A DNA stretch of 64,000 nucleotides from contig DJVA01000018.1 of the NCBI GenBank assembly GCA_002440705.1, positions 1-64,000 on the forward strand, written 5' to 3'. Below the pieces are notes generated by a model. It had not been told where the DNA came from and searched no databases. It was given only the letters and a program-made list of their open reading frames with translations. Below are positions 8,779 through 16,967 of the stretch, piece after piece; positions within the stretch are counted from its first letter, which is position 1; every line of letters begins with the position of its first letter. The stretch comes from Flavobacteriaceae bacterium UBA6268. Lineage in GTDB: Bacteria > Bacteroidota > Bacteroidia > Flavobacteriales > Flavobacteriaceae. Made by a program: the position numbers and the translations under genes.

Positions 8779-11415
8779 ATGAGAATTAGGGAAATCAATG
8801 CAATGCGCGGGCCCAATTACTGGTCGATTCGCCGTCATAAACTAATCGTTATGGTATTGGATCTTGAAGAGATGGAGGAACGCCCTTCCAACTCCATTGA
8901 AGGATTCAGGGATCGTCTGGAGGCCATGTTTCCCTCCATGTACAGCCATCGCTGTTCCGTGGGAACTCCTGGAGGGTTTTTTCAACGGGTTGAAGAAGGA
9001 ACCTGGATGGGCCACATCATCGAGCACATTGCCCTGGAAATCCAAACCCTGGCGGGTATGGACACGGGTTTCGGACGCACACGCGATTATGGCGAGAAAG
9101 GAGTTTATAATGTGGTGTTTTCATACATCGAAGAATCTGTGGGGCGCTATGCAGCGAAAGCGGCTGTAGCCATCTGTCAGGCTTTGATTGATGGAAAGGA
9201 ATACGATTTAGAAGAAGACATCCAGCGCATGCGTGAGTTGCGCGAAGCCGAACGCTTGGGCCCTAGCACGGGATCGATCGTGGAAGAAGCAGCTAGCAGG
9301 GGTATTCCGTGGATTCGGTTGAACAAATATTCCCTTTGCCAACTGGGCTATGGGGCCAATCAAAAGCGAATCCAAGCTACGGTCACCAGCGAGACTTCCA
9401 GTATTGGAGTAGAACTGGCTTGCGATAAGGAGGACACCAAGTTTTTATTGGAACAAGCTGAAGTGGAGGTGCCTCGGGGTGATATCATCCGTCGCGAAAG
9501 CAGTTTGGAGGCGGCCTGTAAGTATGTGGGCTATCCCTTAGTGGTGAAGCCGGTTGGTGGAAATCACGGACGTGGCATCACGGTCAATATCAAGAATTAT
9601 GAAGATGCCTTGGTGGCATTTCGGGCCGCAAAAGAAGTTTCCAGTTCGGTCATCATTGAAAAATTTATTACCGGGGAAGATTACCGTTTGCTGGTCATCA
9701 ACTACAAGCTTGTGGCGGCGGCCAAGCGAACTCCTGCACATGTGGTAGGCGATGGAAAATCCACGGTAAAGCAATTGGTAGACAAGGTCAATGAAGACCC
9801 CAGAAGGGGTTATGGCCATGAAAATGTGCTTACCCAGATTACCATCAACGATTTAACTAAAACCATCATGGCCTCCAAGGGATACACCGAGGATTCCGTG
9901 ATTCCCGAAGGGGAGCGTTTGATTTTGAAAGATACTGCCAACTTGAGTACAGGGGGTACTGCCGAAGATGTGACCGACATCGTACATCCCGACAACGTGG
10001 AAATGGCTGAACGGATTTCAAGGATCATCGATTTGGATATTTGTGGGATTGACATCATGACCACCGATATTAGCAAACCCCTTCAAGAAACGGGCGGTGC
10101 TGTTTTGGAAGTGAATGCCGGGCCTGGCTTCCGAATGCATTTGGCCCCCACTACGGGGCTTCCAAGAAATGTGGCGGCACCTGTTGTGGATAAATTATTT
10201 CCGAAGAAAGGAGATACGGGACGTATTCCCATCATTGCCATTACGGGCACCAATGGGAAAACCACAACCAGCAGGTTGATTGCCCATATTGCCAAAATGA
10301 ACGGATACCGGGTGGGATATACCACCAGTGATGGGGTCTATATCCAAAACCGTTTGCTCATGAAAGGCGATTGTACCGGACCTGCCAGTGCCGAATTTGT
10401 ATTGAAGGATCCCACGGTCAATTTTGCAGTATTGGAATGTGCCCGCGGAGGCTTGTTGAGGGCCGGTTTGGGATTCCATTACTGTGATGTAGGGATTGTG
10501 ACGAATGTGGAAGCCGACCACCTTGGTTTGAAAGGCATTCATACCGTCGAACAATTGGCCAAGGTAAAAGGGGTCATTCCCGAAACGGTTCTGCCCGATG
10601 GTTACACCATCCTCAATGCCGATGATGATTTGGTGTACGATATGCGCCGCACCGTTAGCTGTAATGTGGCATTGTTCTCCATGGACGAGGATAATCCACG
10701 GATTCAAGCCCTACAACGACTTGGGGGTATCACAGCCGTATTTGAAAACGGGTTCATCACCATTTGTCGGGGCGTTTGGAAAATGCGCATCATGAAAGTA
10801 GAGCAAATACCACTTACCTATGGTGGTCGCGCCACCTTCATGATCAAGAATGTTTTGGCAGCCGTGCTGGCAGCCCACGTACGTGGCATTAGCAATCAGG
10901 ATATCAAGGCCGCTTTGGAGACCTTTATTCCATCGGCTTCGCAAACCCCCGGGCGCTTGAACTTATTTCAGTTCGAAAACTTTAAGGTGCTGTTGGATTA
11001 TGCACACAACCCAGCAGGAATGAAAGCTCTAAAGGAATTCATTGAGACTATTGAGTGTTCCAAAACTGTGGGGATCATTGCAGGGGTAGGTGATCGACGG
11101 GTAGAGGATAATAACGAAATGGGCAGTTTGGCGGCGGAAATGTTTGATGAAATCATCATCCGTCAGGATAAAAACCTTCGCGGCAAAACTGAAGAGGAAT
11201 TAATCAAAATGTTGGATGACGGTATCAAGATGAAGGATCCCAAAAAGAAGACCACCATCATTCCCTCAGAGCGCGAAGCCATTACTCATGCGGTGAACCA
11301 AGCAGAAAAGGATTCATTAATAGTATTGTGCAGCGATGTCATTCCTGATGCCTTGGAGTTGGTCAAGAAATTCAAGGAGCAGGAAAGCCAGGGAGCTAAA
11401 GTCTTTTCGTATTGA
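8779..11415 (+). CDS. cphA: Cyanophycin synthetase (CphA1 type)
   Basis: 878-residue synthetase that polymerises Asp and Arg into cyanophycin at the cost of two ATP per building block. The N-terminal domain opens MRIREINAMRGPNYWS, a family hallmark. An ATP-grasp domain (about 215-485), which adds Asp to the backbone, includes YPLVVKPVGGNHGRGI. The C-terminal Mur-ligase-like domain, which adds Arg to the side chain, has its P-loop GTNGKTTT at residues 490-497 and DYAHNPAGM near 735. Length and the intact second P-loop fit CphA1, not the shorter CphA2 that lacks the Mur P-loop. The ATG at 8779 follows a TATCTTTTG sequence. It is convergent with the fibre locus, with 2 bp between stops. Confidence 0.95.
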   Translation: MRIREINAMRGPNYWSIRRHKLIVMVLDLEEMEERPSNSIEGFRDRLEAMFPSMYSHRCSVGTPGGFFQRVEEGTWMGHIIEHIALEIQTLAGMDTGFGRTRDYGEKGVYNVVFSYIEESVGRYAAKAAVAICQALIDGKEYDLEEDIQRMRELREAERLGPSTGSIVEEAASRGIPWIRLNKYSLCQLGYGANQKRIQATVTSETSSIGVELACDKEDTKFLLEQAEVEVPRGDIIRRESSLEAACKYVGYPLVVKPVGGNHGRGITVNIKNYEDALVAFRAAKEVSSSVIIEKFITGEDYRLLVINYKLVAAAKRTPAHVVGDGKSTVKQLVDKVNEDPRRGYGHENVLTQITINDLTKTIMASKGYTEDSVIPEGERLILKDTANLSTGGTAEDVTDIVHPDNVEMAERISRIIDLDICGIDIMTTDISKPLQETGGAVLEVNAGPGFRMHLAPTTGLPRNVAAPVVDKLFPKKGDTGRIPIIAITGTNGKTTTSRLIAHIAKMNGYRVGYTTSDGVYIQNRLLMKGDCTGPASAEFVLKDPTVNFAVLECARGGLLRAGLGFHYCDVGIVTNVEADHLGLKGIHTVEQLAKVKGVIPETVLPDGYTILNADDDLVYDMRRTVSCNVALFSMDEDNPRIQALQRLGGITAVFENGFITICRGVWKMRIMKVEQIPLTYGGRATFMIKNVLAAVLAAHVRGISNQDIKAALETFIPSASQTPGRLNLFQFENFKVLLDYAHNPAGMKALKEFIETIECSKTVGIIAGVGDRRVEDNNEMGSLAAEMFDEIIIRQDKNLRGKTEEELIKMLDDGIKMKDPKKKTTIIPSEREAITHAVNQAEKDSLIVLCSDVIPDALELVKKFKEQESQGAKVFSY

Positions 11416-11417
11416 AA

Positions 11418-12647
11418 TTAGTACACTTGCTGAATTTCAAAATAGGATCTCCCGGTGGCATCTCCAATGGTGGTGGAAGAAGTGAGCCCATTTGTAAAAT
11501 AAATGGCCACGGTATCGTTGGCAGTAAGTTCAATAAGGGTATCCAACTGTCTATACCCTGGTGAAGTATTGTCGTATATATATTCTACGCCATTTACATA
11601 AATACTGAATCTAATGGATGTCGTACTGGTTGTAATCCTGACGCGTCCGTTTATTCTGTAAATACCATCTTTTGGAGCTGTAAACTCATAGGTTGTGGTG
11701 TCGTAGTCGGATTGTGTGTCAAAAGATTCGTTGTCAAATTGTATGGCAACAGTGGTTGAAGCAGCAATCACTTGGGAAGCACTCATGGCAGCCCTCGCCA
11801 TGGAGAGGGGCGTAAAAGCACTTTCCCATGAAATGGTACCCGCACCATCCGTAGTTAAGACTTCTCCAGAAGTTCCATCCACTGTGGGGAAGTTATAATC
11901 GCCCACTTGCAACGCATCGTTTACTTCCAGTGTGCCATTTACCCTGAGGAAATCGTTGTCGAATTCCCCATAAATAAGGGCAGCGGTTGGGCCTGCAACG
12001 GAGTTTTCGATGTACAATTTATTGCTTCCCGAAAATTCGTTGAATCCAGCCCACGTACCGATAAATATATTTCCAGAGGCAGCAATGTCCGAATTCAATC
12101 CGGTAAAGTTCCCTATCCCAATATTGTCATTTCCAGTACGATTGCGCGACATGGCCGATAACCCAATGCTGATGTTGTTATTCCCCGTGAGGATGTTCTC
12201 TGAAGCGCCCGGGCCAATGGCTATATTGAAGTCCCCATCGGTAAGACGTCTTAATGCCAGATCGCCAATACCTATATTACTAGAGGAGGAAGCAGTTGCT
12301 GAGGCAGCGATTCCGTCTCCCAAAAAAATAGAATTGAAACTGGTATTTCCATCGGTCAAATCGTTGATTTCTTTAGCTCCATTGGCCGTTAAATAATCCC
12401 AAGAGGTGCCATTGTAAAAATAAAATCCAGGATCGGTGCCATCGGTTTGGAAAATCAAGAGTCCGGTTGCGGGAGTGGCAATTGCATTTTTTTGGACTTC
12501 GGTCATGCGGGGGATAAGGATTCCCGAATCTGTGGATACAATATCCAAAGAGGCACTGGCATCGGGACTGGTGGTATTAATCCCTACTTGGGCAGAGAGG
12601 CTCATTCCCAGGAACAGGCCAATGAGTATGGTAGCTAATGGTTTCAT
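11418..12647 (-). CDS. Secreted tail-fibre-like protein with C1q-like tip
   Basis: 409-residue exported fibre protein. A signal peptide (MKPLATILIGLFLGMSLSAQ) precedes VGINTTSPDASASLDI and GILIPRMTEVQ, the N-terminal signature of Bacteroidota fibre or adhesin proteins. Residues about 105-220 carry repeated NIxIG-type turns (NIGIGDLALRR, NIAIGPGAS, NISIGLSAM, NIGIGNFTG), as in trimeric beta-roll fibres. The last ~130 residues, with APKDGIYRINGRVRI, look like a C1q/TNF-type jelly roll, a common trimerising tip. The ATG at 12647 lies one base after the upstream TGA, so translation is probably coupled; a TTG three codons earlier is less likely. No T9SS sorting domain was seen, so the anchoring mode is unknown. 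Confidence 0.8.
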   Translation of the reverse strand: MKPLATILIGLFLGMSLSAQVGINTTSPDASASLDIVSTDSGILIPRMTEVQKNAIATPATGLLIFQTDGTDPGFYFYNGTSWDYLTANGAKEINDLTDGNTSFNSIFLGDGIAASATASSSSNIGIGDLALRRLTDGDFNIAIGPGASENILTGNNNISIGLSAMSRNRTGNDNIGIGNFTGLNSDIAASGNIFIGTWAGFNEFSGSNKLYIENSVAGPTAALIYGEFDNDFLRVNGTLEVNDALQVGDYNFPTVDGTSGEVLTTDGAGTISWESAFTPLSMARAAMSASQVIAASTTVAIQFDNESFDTQSDYDTTTYEFTAPKDGIYRINGRVRITTSTTSIRFSIYVNGVEYIYDNTSPGYRQLDTLIELTANDTVAIYFTNGLTSSTTIGDATGRSYFEIQQVY

Positions 12648-12648
12648 G

Positions 12649-14151
12649 TCAATCAATTTGAAAAATATTGAATTGCGTCAAATCACTGGATTGATTTATG
12701 GAAGCAGTACTTGTTCCGAAAATGTAAAGCTCCAGATAATCCGAGGCTGCCAATTCTTCGACCGTACTTATGGAAATGGTGCTACTTTCTGAAAGGTTTG
12801 AGTCTTTTATGGCAATGGTATTGGAAGGTGGCGCCCCATTTTTGGAAATATAAAGGGTGTAGGTTCCCGATCCAGATACCCTAACAGTAGCGGTGATGTG
12901 ATAAAACCCTGCGGCATTGGCCACAAACCGATTGTTGGTGGTATCAAACTCCGAATTTCGATCGGTAACGGTTTGGTCAAAAACAATTTTGGTCATCGTG
13001 CTCGCCGCAATGGATTGGGTAGCACTTAAGTCGGCTTGCACCACCGATTTGGAAACGAGTGTTGACGGATCGGTCCATGTGGCATTTCCGTTGGCATCCG
13101 AAGCCAGAACGTAGCTTGCTGCTTCATTGCCATCTACAAACTGAAGGGTTCCCACCACATCCAAGGTAGCATCTGGGCTGGTATTGTTGATGCCCAAATA
13201 GCCTTCGTGTGTAATTCGGACCGCTTCGACCATGTTGGATAGGTTTATGGCACTGCTATGCACATAAAAGGCCAAACCTACCTGGTCGATATCGCCCGAG
13301 GTTTGTACCGTTGATATCGCAGCCCTCCGGAAACCCGATCTACGGGGTGCCCCGAGACCAATGGAGGCTCCAATAGCATTGATACCACTGAAATCTTCAC
13401 TCCCCTTAATAAATACGCCATCTTGTCCTGTATTATCATAACTTAAGTCAAAGGCAGTCTCTATCCCTATATGCAATGGACTTTGAGGATTGTTTTGGCC
13501 AATACCTACGGCATCATTACTTGCATCCACAACGAACATGTTTTCTTCATTGTCGCTTTCCACCCTAAAATCGATTAGGGAACCGTTTTCATTGATGGTC
13601 ATCTCGGAATCGTCATTCTCGATGTCGATGTAATTGACTCCTCCGGCATCTAGAAGAACGCGATCCGGCAAAAAGGATACATAAGTGTCAGTATCACCGT
13701 CATGCTCAATATTTTGGGCTGCGGTAATGGTTCCTTCCACCCGTAAGCCCCCAGTATCCTGAATTTCAATGGCCCCGTTATCGGCAGTGATGATTCGTCC
13801 CAACCCCACACCGCCTTCATCGTAAGCCCCATCTAGGGTATTTTTGGTGTCAAAATTACTCCCAACCCCTACCCAGGAAACCGTGGTTTGGTCCCAATAA
13901 TAAAACCCTTTGGAAGGGGTGCCATTTCCGGTAACGAAGACCATCATCCCATTTTGGGGTGCAGTGGGATTGGAGCTGGGGAACTCATCAATTCGGGGGA
14001 CCAGGATTCCTTCGTCATTATTCGGATTTGTAGCATTGGTTGCAGAAATGTCTAAAGTAGCTTGTGGAGAGGTATTTCCAATGCCAACCTGTCCATGGGC
14101 TATCTGAAGCGTTAAGCATAAAAAAGTAATAAAACTCCCAAATATTCTCAT
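12649..14151 (-). CDS. Secreted tail-fibre-like protein with C1q-like tip, paralogue
   Basis: 500-residue exported protein, first gene of a two-gene unit with the 409-residue fibre. The signal peptide MRIFGSFITFLCLTLQIAHG is followed by QVGIGNTSPQATLDISATN, almost identical to the N-terminus of the 2028-residue fibre upstream. It shares the module NTLDGAYDEGGVGLGR with that protein. The C-terminal ~135 residues contain AAGFYHITATVRVSGSGTYT and form a C1q-like jelly roll. An ATG seven codons earlier (14172) would extend the signal peptide with a poor fit. No enzymatic motif is seen; a structural or adhesive role is inferred. Confidence 0.78.
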   Translation of the reverse strand: MRIFGSFITFLCLTLQIAHGQVGIGNTSPQATLDISATNATNPNNDEGILVPRIDEFPSSNPTAPQNGMMVFVTGNGTPSKGFYYWDQTTVSWVGVGSNFDTKNTLDGAYDEGGVGLGRIITADNGAIEIQDTGGLRVEGTITAAQNIEHDGDTDTYVSFLPDRVLLDAGGVNYIDIENDDSEMTINENGSLIDFRVESDNEENMFVVDASNDAVGIGQNNPQSPLHIGIETAFDLSYDNTGQDGVFIKGSEDFSGINAIGASIGLGAPRRSGFRRAAISTVQTSGDIDQVGLAFYVHSSAINLSNMVEAVRITHEGYLGINNTSPDATLDVVGTLQFVDGNEAASYVLASDANGNATWTDPSTLVSKSVVQADLSATQSIAASTMTKIVFDQTVTDRNSEFDTTNNRFVANAAGFYHITATVRVSGSGTYTLYISKNGAPPSNTIAIKDSNLSESSTISISTVEELAASDYLELYIFGTSTASINQSSDLTQFNIFQID

Positions 14152-14309
14152 GATCGCTTTTTTTGATACCATGGAGTAGGTTAAGTTTTAGATAGGAAGA
14201 ATAGGGCAAAAAAGAAACTCCCCTAAAAATAGTCTGGAAGGGTTCGCAGGACAATTCTATTTAGCGAACGGCTTATTTTTTTTAGTGAAGAGTAAAAACA
14301 ACAACCGGA

Positions 14310-14999
14310 TTAAAGTGCTTCCAGTTTTTTTTTGACGATTTCTTTTTGTCCTTTACTTAAGGGGATGGTGTTTAGACCAACGGTCAGTTGTTTGGAATTC
14401 ATTTCTGAAATCAGACGGATGTTGACCACAAAGGAACGATGGGTTTTGACGAAAAACTTTGGGTTAAGCTTTTCAAAAACATGTTTCAACGTGTGAGGCA
14501 CCAAATACTCTTGTCCAGCGGTATAAACAAAACAGTAATTGTCGAAGGCTTTCAAATGGGTAATGCTGGCCTGATTGACTTTGTGCAAGCGCCCCTCACT
14601 TTTCAGCAGCAAAAAATCCTCTTCAGTGAGTGAAAAATTGTGCCAAGCTAATTCAATATTACTTCTCAAGCCCGCTTCCGTAAAGGGTTTTACGATAAAC
14701 CCCAAGGGTTTGGTCTCTTTGACACGAGCGATGGTTTGGGGGTCCGTTTGAGACGTAAGAAAGAGGTAGGGTTGTTTGCGTTTGTCCAATTCCAGGGCCA
14801 GATCAACACCGTCTTTTTCTCCCTGTAGTTGGATGTCCAATAATACTAGGTCTGGGCGGTGGGTGTCTATTTTTATGAGGGCCTCGGCATACTCGTCGGA
14901 ATCTCCCAATACCTTAAAACCCTGTTTTTTGAGCGCCGTTTCTACGGTGGCTACGATGAGGGGTTCGTCTTCCACTATAAATACTTTCAATGCCTTCAT
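14310..14999 (-). CDS. LytTR-family response regulator
   Basis: 229-residue response regulator. The receiver domain (1-120) has the acidic pair in FIVEDEP, the phospho-acceptor Asp55 in LVLLDIQLQ and the conserved Lys104 in GFIVKPF. Residues about 130-229 form a LytTR DNA-binding domain, with LKAFDNYCFVYT and FVKTHRSFVVN. Such regulators bind imperfect direct repeats near promoters. The gene lies 90 bp downstream of the histidine kinase on the same strand and is the likely partner. The ATG at 14999 begins the receiver domain directly; a start 12 codons upstream would add an unstructured tail. Confidence 0.93.
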   Translation of the reverse strand: MKALKVFIVEDEPLIVATVETALKKQGFKVLGDSDEYAEALIKIDTHRPDLVLLDIQLQGEKDGVDLALELDKRKQPYLFLTSQTDPQTIARVKETKPLGFIVKPFTEAGLRSNIELAWHNFSLTEEDFLLLKSEGRLHKVNQASITHLKAFDNYCFVYTAGQEYLVPHTLKHVFEKLNPKFFVKTHRSFVVNIRLISEMNSKQLTVGLNTIPLSKGQKEIVKKKLEAL

Positions 15000-15089
15000 G
15001 GGGATGAATCGATCTATGGGGTGTAAGCTAGGCATCTCTGGGTATTTGTTGGAAGTTTTTTAGTGAATGGAACCTTTTTTTGAGTGGAG

Positions 15090-16889
15090 CTAAAGTTCGC
15101 TGAAACGAAGAAACACTAGCTTAGCGATAGTACCTTGGGGTTTATTTTGGGAGTAGGAGAGCGTTCCCTTCAGTTTTTTTGCCAATGAGCGTACCAATTG
15201 TATTCCAAAGGAGCTTTCTTGAATGGATTGTGGCATCCCTTTGCCGTTGTCGGATACCTCAAGGATCAGTACGCCCGCTTCTTTTTTCAATGTGATGCGC
15301 ATCATCGGGTCCTTAAGGGTATCAGGAAACGCATGTTTGAGCACATTGGTGATGAGTTCGTTCAAAATCAATCCCAAAGGAGTGATCGTTTCTATGGAAA
15401 GGACCATGGTTTCAGCCTCCAGTTCAAACGCCAATTTTTGGGTATCTTCTTGATGGCTTCCAAGGATATCCCGAACCAAATCCAAAATATAATCCCGGGC
15501 TTCTATCCCCACCAATTGGTCCTTGCTGTACAATTTTTGATGGATCAGCACCATGCTCCGAACACGGTTTTGAGCTTCTTTCAAGGCCAGTTGCCCCTCT
15601 TGGTCCTTGATGTTTTCGGATTGCAAATAAAGTAGGGAAGACACAATTTGAAAGCTATTCTTTACACGATGGTGGGTTTCCTTAAGCAGGACGTTTTTTT
15701 CATCTACGGTAACTTCCAATAGGGCTTTTTGTTTGGCCAAAAGTTTATTCTTTTTCTGATTTTTATAAAGGAAGAAACCTATAAGTCCCGCAATGATTAA
15801 ACCGGTTATGGCCAAATACAAATACATGTTGCGTTGCTGTTCGGCCTTTTCATTTTCGAGGGTCATTACCCTCAATTGAGCGTCTTTTTTTTCCGTTTCA
15901 TATTTGGTCAAGGCATTTGCCATGTTTTGATCTTGGGTGGCCGTCAATAGCGAATCCTTCAATTTCTGTGATTCCAGTTTCAAAAAATAGGCCTCTTTGT
16001 AGTTCTGTGTCTTGGAATAATACTCAGCTAACGCATTGTACGATTCCATAATTTGTTCGGTATAATGAATTTCTTTGGCAAGGTCCAATCCCTCTTGAAG
16101 GTAGGGAAGTGCTTCGCGGTATTTTCCGGTTTCGGTCAGACCAATTCCAATACCAGTTTTGGAAACGGCAAATAACAAAGGAATTTTTTGTGGCGAAGTA
16201 TAGTGCATGGCACTTTGGTAGGCGTTGATCGCCGCTTCGTACTTTTTTCCAAAGAGCAGTGCATTTCCCAAGTTCATGTAGGATATGGCGCTATGAACGG
16301 AATCCTTTTTCTGAAGAAAATAATCAAGGGCCTCTTTGTTAACCGTTTCTGCCTTCTCATACAAGTTGTTGTTGGCGTACAAGATAGAAAGGTTGTTGTT
16401 GATGTTGGCCACCCAAAGGGAATCGTTGGATTGTTTGGCAACCTCCTTGGCTTTCAAGAAATACGCCTCGGTCTTGGGAAAATCGTCCCGTATGTTGTAA
16501 GCTGCTGCCAAGCGGTTGTAGATAATGACCAATTTCCCCGAATTGTTGAGGACTTCCCACTGCCTAGCCGATTCGAGGTAGTAATCAATGGCTAGATCGT
16601 ACTCCTCTACCACATAATGTCCCATGCCCAAATAGCCAGCAACTTCTGCACGATTTTCTGGGGTGGGGTCCAGCTGGGAAATACTGTCGTAGGTTTTGGC
16701 CAAGTGCAGCAGCCCTTTTGGATCACTAAACTGGGTTTTTACGATTTGGGCAGCCAAGTATTCCAATTGAGCTTTTCGAGTGGGAAGGGTATCCAAAGCG
16801 GTGTCTTTTTGGGCCGAAACCGAAATGCAAAGGATTAAAAAAAAGGAAGTCAAGAATACCTTCAAAAGAATCTTTTTGGAAAGATACAA
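15090..16889 (-). CDS. TPR-containing sensor histidine kinase (HisKA_2 type)
   Basis: 599-residue sensor kinase. A signal peptide is followed by tetratricopeptide repeats (about 30-310) facing the periplasm, a coiled region, a single membrane span near 352-372 (LYLAITGLIIAGLIGFFLY) and the kinase core. The phospho-acceptor box ETHHRVKNSFQIV puts the active histidine at 406/407, typical of HisKA_2. The ATPase domain shows LILNELITNVLKHAF and VSDNGKGM. The frame starts with TTG at 16889. A second TTG at 16865 gives a cleaner signal peptide and lies just downstream of a TATCTTTC -7-like box, so the true start may be there. It is partnered with the LytTR regulator downstream. Confidence 0.9.
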   Translation of the reverse strand: MYLSKKILLKVFLTSFFLILCISVSAQKDTALDTLPTRKAQLEYLAAQIVKTQFSDPKGLLHLAKTYDSISQLDPTPENRAEVAGYLGMGHYVVEEYDLAIDYYLESARQWEVLNNSGKLVIIYNRLAAAYNIRDDFPKTEAYFLKAKEVAKQSNDSLWVANINNNLSILYANNNLYEKAETVNKEALDYFLQKKDSVHSAISYMNLGNALLFGKKYEAAINAYQSAMHYTSPQKIPLLFAVSKTGIGIGLTETGKYREALPYLQEGLDLAKEIHYTEQIMESYNALAEYYSKTQNYKEAYFLKLESQKLKDSLLTATQDQNMANALTKYETEKKDAQLRVMTLENEKAEQQRNMYLYLAITGLIIAGLIGFFLYKNQKKNKLLAKQKALLEVTVDEKNVLLKETHHRVKNSFQIVSSLLYLQSENIKDQEGQLALKEAQNRVRSMVLIHQKLYSKDQLVGIEARDYILDLVRDILGSHQEDTQKLAFELEAETMVLSIETITPLGLILNELITNVLKHAFPDTLKDPMMRITLKKEAGVLILEVSDNGKGMPQSIQESSFGIQLVRSLAKKLKGTLSYSQNKPQGTIAKLVFLRFSEL

Positions 16890-16903
16890 TTTTTCGGGAA
16901 TAC

Positions 16904-16929
16904 AAAAAGGCCGCCATTACGACGGCCTT
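16904..16929 (-). terminator. Terminator of the 2028-residue fibre gene
   Basis: On the reverse strand a 7-bp stem AAGGCCG / CGGCCTT encloses a 9-base loop and runs into five T residues, 39 bases after the fibre stop codon. It separates the giant gene from the histidine kinase, whose start codon lies only 15 bases further on. Confidence 0.8.
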
Positions 16930-16967
16930 GACAACTCAAAACATAATCGGTATAAAACGCAATTACG

